Program-made: the position numbers and the translations under genes
Shown: in pieces, positions 62,858 to 64,000 of the stretch
How positions within the stretch are numbered: position 1 is the first letter of the stretch
How the letters are laid out: every line of letters begins with the position of its first letter
NCBI GenBank assembly: GCA_016926755.1
Contig: JAFGNZ010000081.1
Span: forward strand, 1-64,000
Source of the DNA: Myxococcaceae bacterium
GTDB taxonomy: Bacteria > Myxococcota > Myxococcia > Myxococcales > Myxococcaceae
Reading direction: 5' to 3'
DNA: 64,000 nt
Notes under the pieces: model-generated
What the model saw: only the letters and a program-made list of their open reading frames with translations
The model's database searches: none
What the model was told of the DNA's origin: nothing

Positions 62858-63877
62858 TCACACCTCCGCGCCGGGAGGCGCGAGGGGCTTGTCGAGCGAG
62901 ATCATGCCCTCCTCCTGGAACCAGCGCAGCGCCTCGCGGATCCCCAGCCGCACCGGGCGCGGGCGGTAGCCCAGCTCGCGCTCGGCCTTGGACGAGGACA
63001 CGTAGGCCGGGATCGACAGCGCCTGCAGGAAGGCCGTGTTGACGTACTTGAAGAGGTCCGGCGACAGTCGACCCACCACGTCTCCCATGCGCCCCACGAC
63101 CCGCACCACCGCATCCGGCAGCAGGATCTTCGGAGGCCTCACCCCCGCCTCCTCCGCGATCGTCGTGAGCAGCTGGCGGTAGGTGAGGTTCTCTCCGCCC
63201 AGGATGTAGCGCTCGCCGGGGCGCCCCTTCTGCATGATGAGCTGGAGCCCGACCGCCACGTCCATCGCGTTCACCACGTTGCAGCCCCCTGACGGGAATA
63301 CCGGCGTCAGGCCCCGGGCCACCTGGAGGACGAGCTCGCTCGTGGACGGCTTCACGTCATAGGGGCCGATGATGAAGCTCGGGTTGCCCGCCAGCACCTC
63401 CATCCGACCATACGAGTAGGTCAGCGCCAGCCTCTCCGCCTCCAGCTTGGACTTGTGGTAGGGGTTGTCTCCCTCATAGTTGTAGACCGATTCCTCGGTG
63501 GCCGGGCGGTCCAGCGTGCCATGCCCCACCGCGGCCACGCTTGACACGATGACGACCCGCCTCACCCCCGCCGCCCGCGCCGCCTCCATGACATTGAGCG
63601 TCCCCTGGGTATTGATGCGAGCCACGTCCTCCCGGGAGAACGGGTCGAACCGGACAGTCCCCGCCACATGGTAGAGGTGGGTGACGCCCCGGAGGGCGGC
63701 CTCGAGCGCCGCCGGGTGGAAGATGTCCCCTGTCGCCTCCTCATAGGACAGCCCCTTCAGCCCCCGCCGGTCGCTTGTCTCCCGGACGAGCAGCCGAGGC
63801 CTCTCCCCCTGCGAGCACAGCAGGTGGGCCAGGTTGGCACCAAGCAGCCCCGTCGCTCCCGTCAACAATGTTTTCAT
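62858..63877 (-). CDS. Extended short-chain dehydrogenase/reductase (DFR/epimerase type)
   Basis: A protein of 339 residues. The Rossmann motif G-A-T-G-L-L-G (7-13) is that of extended SDRs, and the catalytic Y-x-x-x-K reads Y-H-K-S-K (Tyr140, Lys144), with Ser112/Ser113 as the third residue. The overall pattern resembles dihydroflavonol-4-reductase-like proteins that reduce sugar- or sterol-related ketones. The substrate is not predictable. ATG 63877 has GGGAG 6 bases upstream. It lies at the window end with no co-directional neighbour visible. Confidence 0.9.
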   Translation of the reverse strand: MKTLLTGATGLLGANLAHLLCSQGERPRLLVRETSDRRGLKGLSYEEATGDIFHPAALEAALRGVTHLYHVAGTVRFDPFSREDVARINTQGTLNVMEAARAAGVRRVVIVSSVAAVGHGTLDRPATEESVYNYEGDNPYHKSKLEAERLALTYSYGRMEVLAGNPSFIIGPYDVKPSTSELVLQVARGLTPVFPSGGCNVVNAMDVAVGLQLIMQKGRPGERYILGGENLTYRQLLTTIAEEAGVRPPKILLPDAVVRVVGRMGDVVGRLSPDLFKYVNTAFLQALSIPAYVSSSKAERELGYRPRPVRLGIREALRWFQEEGMISLDKPLAPPGAEV

Positions 63878-63903
63878 GAGCTACTCCCTGTAAGGGAGGA
63901 TGC

Positions 63904-63941
63904 GGTATAGACGCCTGCCCCAAAAGTCCCAATGTTGGGGC
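63904..63941 (-). promoter_or_regulatory. Candidate promoter with an overlapping inverted repeat for the SDR gene
   Basis: On the minus strand, TTGGGA (63932-63927) and TATACC (63909-63904) are separated by 17 bases, ending 26 bases before the ATG. The inverted repeat GCCCCAA (63917-63923) with TTGGGGC (63935-63941), 11 bases apart, flanks the -35. Suggestive of regulation, but unproved. Confidence 0.4.
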
Positions 63942-64000
63942 GTCAACGCGATGACGCGAGACTCGACTGAAACGCCACCTGCCGGCGGACCGCCAGAACC

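Overview
GC-rich, gene-dense chromosomal DNA (almost every gap between genes is under 300 bp) from a myxobacterium, most likely suborder Cystobacterineae (Myxococcus/Archangium/Cystobacter relatives). The taxonomic case rests on gene content: an adventurous-gliding locus of the cglC(gltK)-gltB-gltA-gltC type, a C-terminal MYXO-CTERM-like sorting signal, a SitA-like lipoprotein toxin N-terminus, and very many lipoproteins. Genus cannot be decided from this window. No rRNA, tRNA, insertion sequence, phage or CRISPR array was recognised. Layout: 30-914 (-) is a SitA5-like lipoprotein that stops right after its translocation-type hydrophobic region. 1157-4317 holds a cytochrome P450 and a PAS histidine kinase whose 3' ends overlap. 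4849-6048 (+) is a choice-of-anchor-A lipoprotein, with a mosaic paralogue at 24911-26095 (+). 6073-11792 (-) is a tripartite RND efflux operon (outer-membrane factor, adaptor, pump) facing a divergent MarR regulator at 11911; a perfect inverted repeat lies in the spacer of the predicted marR promoter. 12376-19051 (-) is a five-gene string: TldD, TldE/PmbA, a ParB-fold protein, a patatin phospholipase and a BamB-like beta-propeller lipoprotein. 19214-24551 (+) carries an FHA-transmembrane-repeat protein, a tandem cyclic-nucleotide-binding-domain protein, a small anchored protein and a UMF1-type MFS permease. 26162-33342 is mixed: an anchored TPR protein, a type II homoserine kinase, an NTF2-like lipoprotein, a DUF2505 protein, a membrane gluzincin-TPR protein, a PilZ protein and a DUF192 lipoprotein. 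33353-37326 (-) encodes a collagen-like PhoX lipoprotein followed by a two-CxxCH lipoprotein. 37457-40654 (-) encodes an EAL-CBS-GGDDF protein and a membrane/coiled-coil protein. 40725-43866 holds an MDR reductase and the purE-purK-ybaK operon. 44035-50017 is the gliding locus (cglC facing gltBAC) with a VWA protein downstream of cglC. 50027-53418 (+) is an MFS exporter, plsX and a translationally coupled App1-like HAD phosphatase. 53594-55120 is a second orphan histidine kinase. 55263-59102 (-) is a giant Ig/FN3-repeat surface protein. 59363-62757 (-) is a TonB-dependent receptor with a partner lipoprotein. 62858-63877 (-) is an extended SDR. Functionally, the window is dominated by the cell envelope: gliding machinery, efflux, lipoproteins, surface adhesin-like proteins, lipid metabolism (PlsX, patatin, App1-like) and signalling proteins (two orphan kinases, c-di-GMP-type EAL/GGDEF, PilZ, FHA, cNMP). 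Start codons were reset wherever an open frame ran upstream into a neighbour. GTG or TTG starts are proposed for several genes, and three junctions use a 4-base GTGA stop/start overlap. Functional names come from motif recognition and knowledge of the families; no database search was run.
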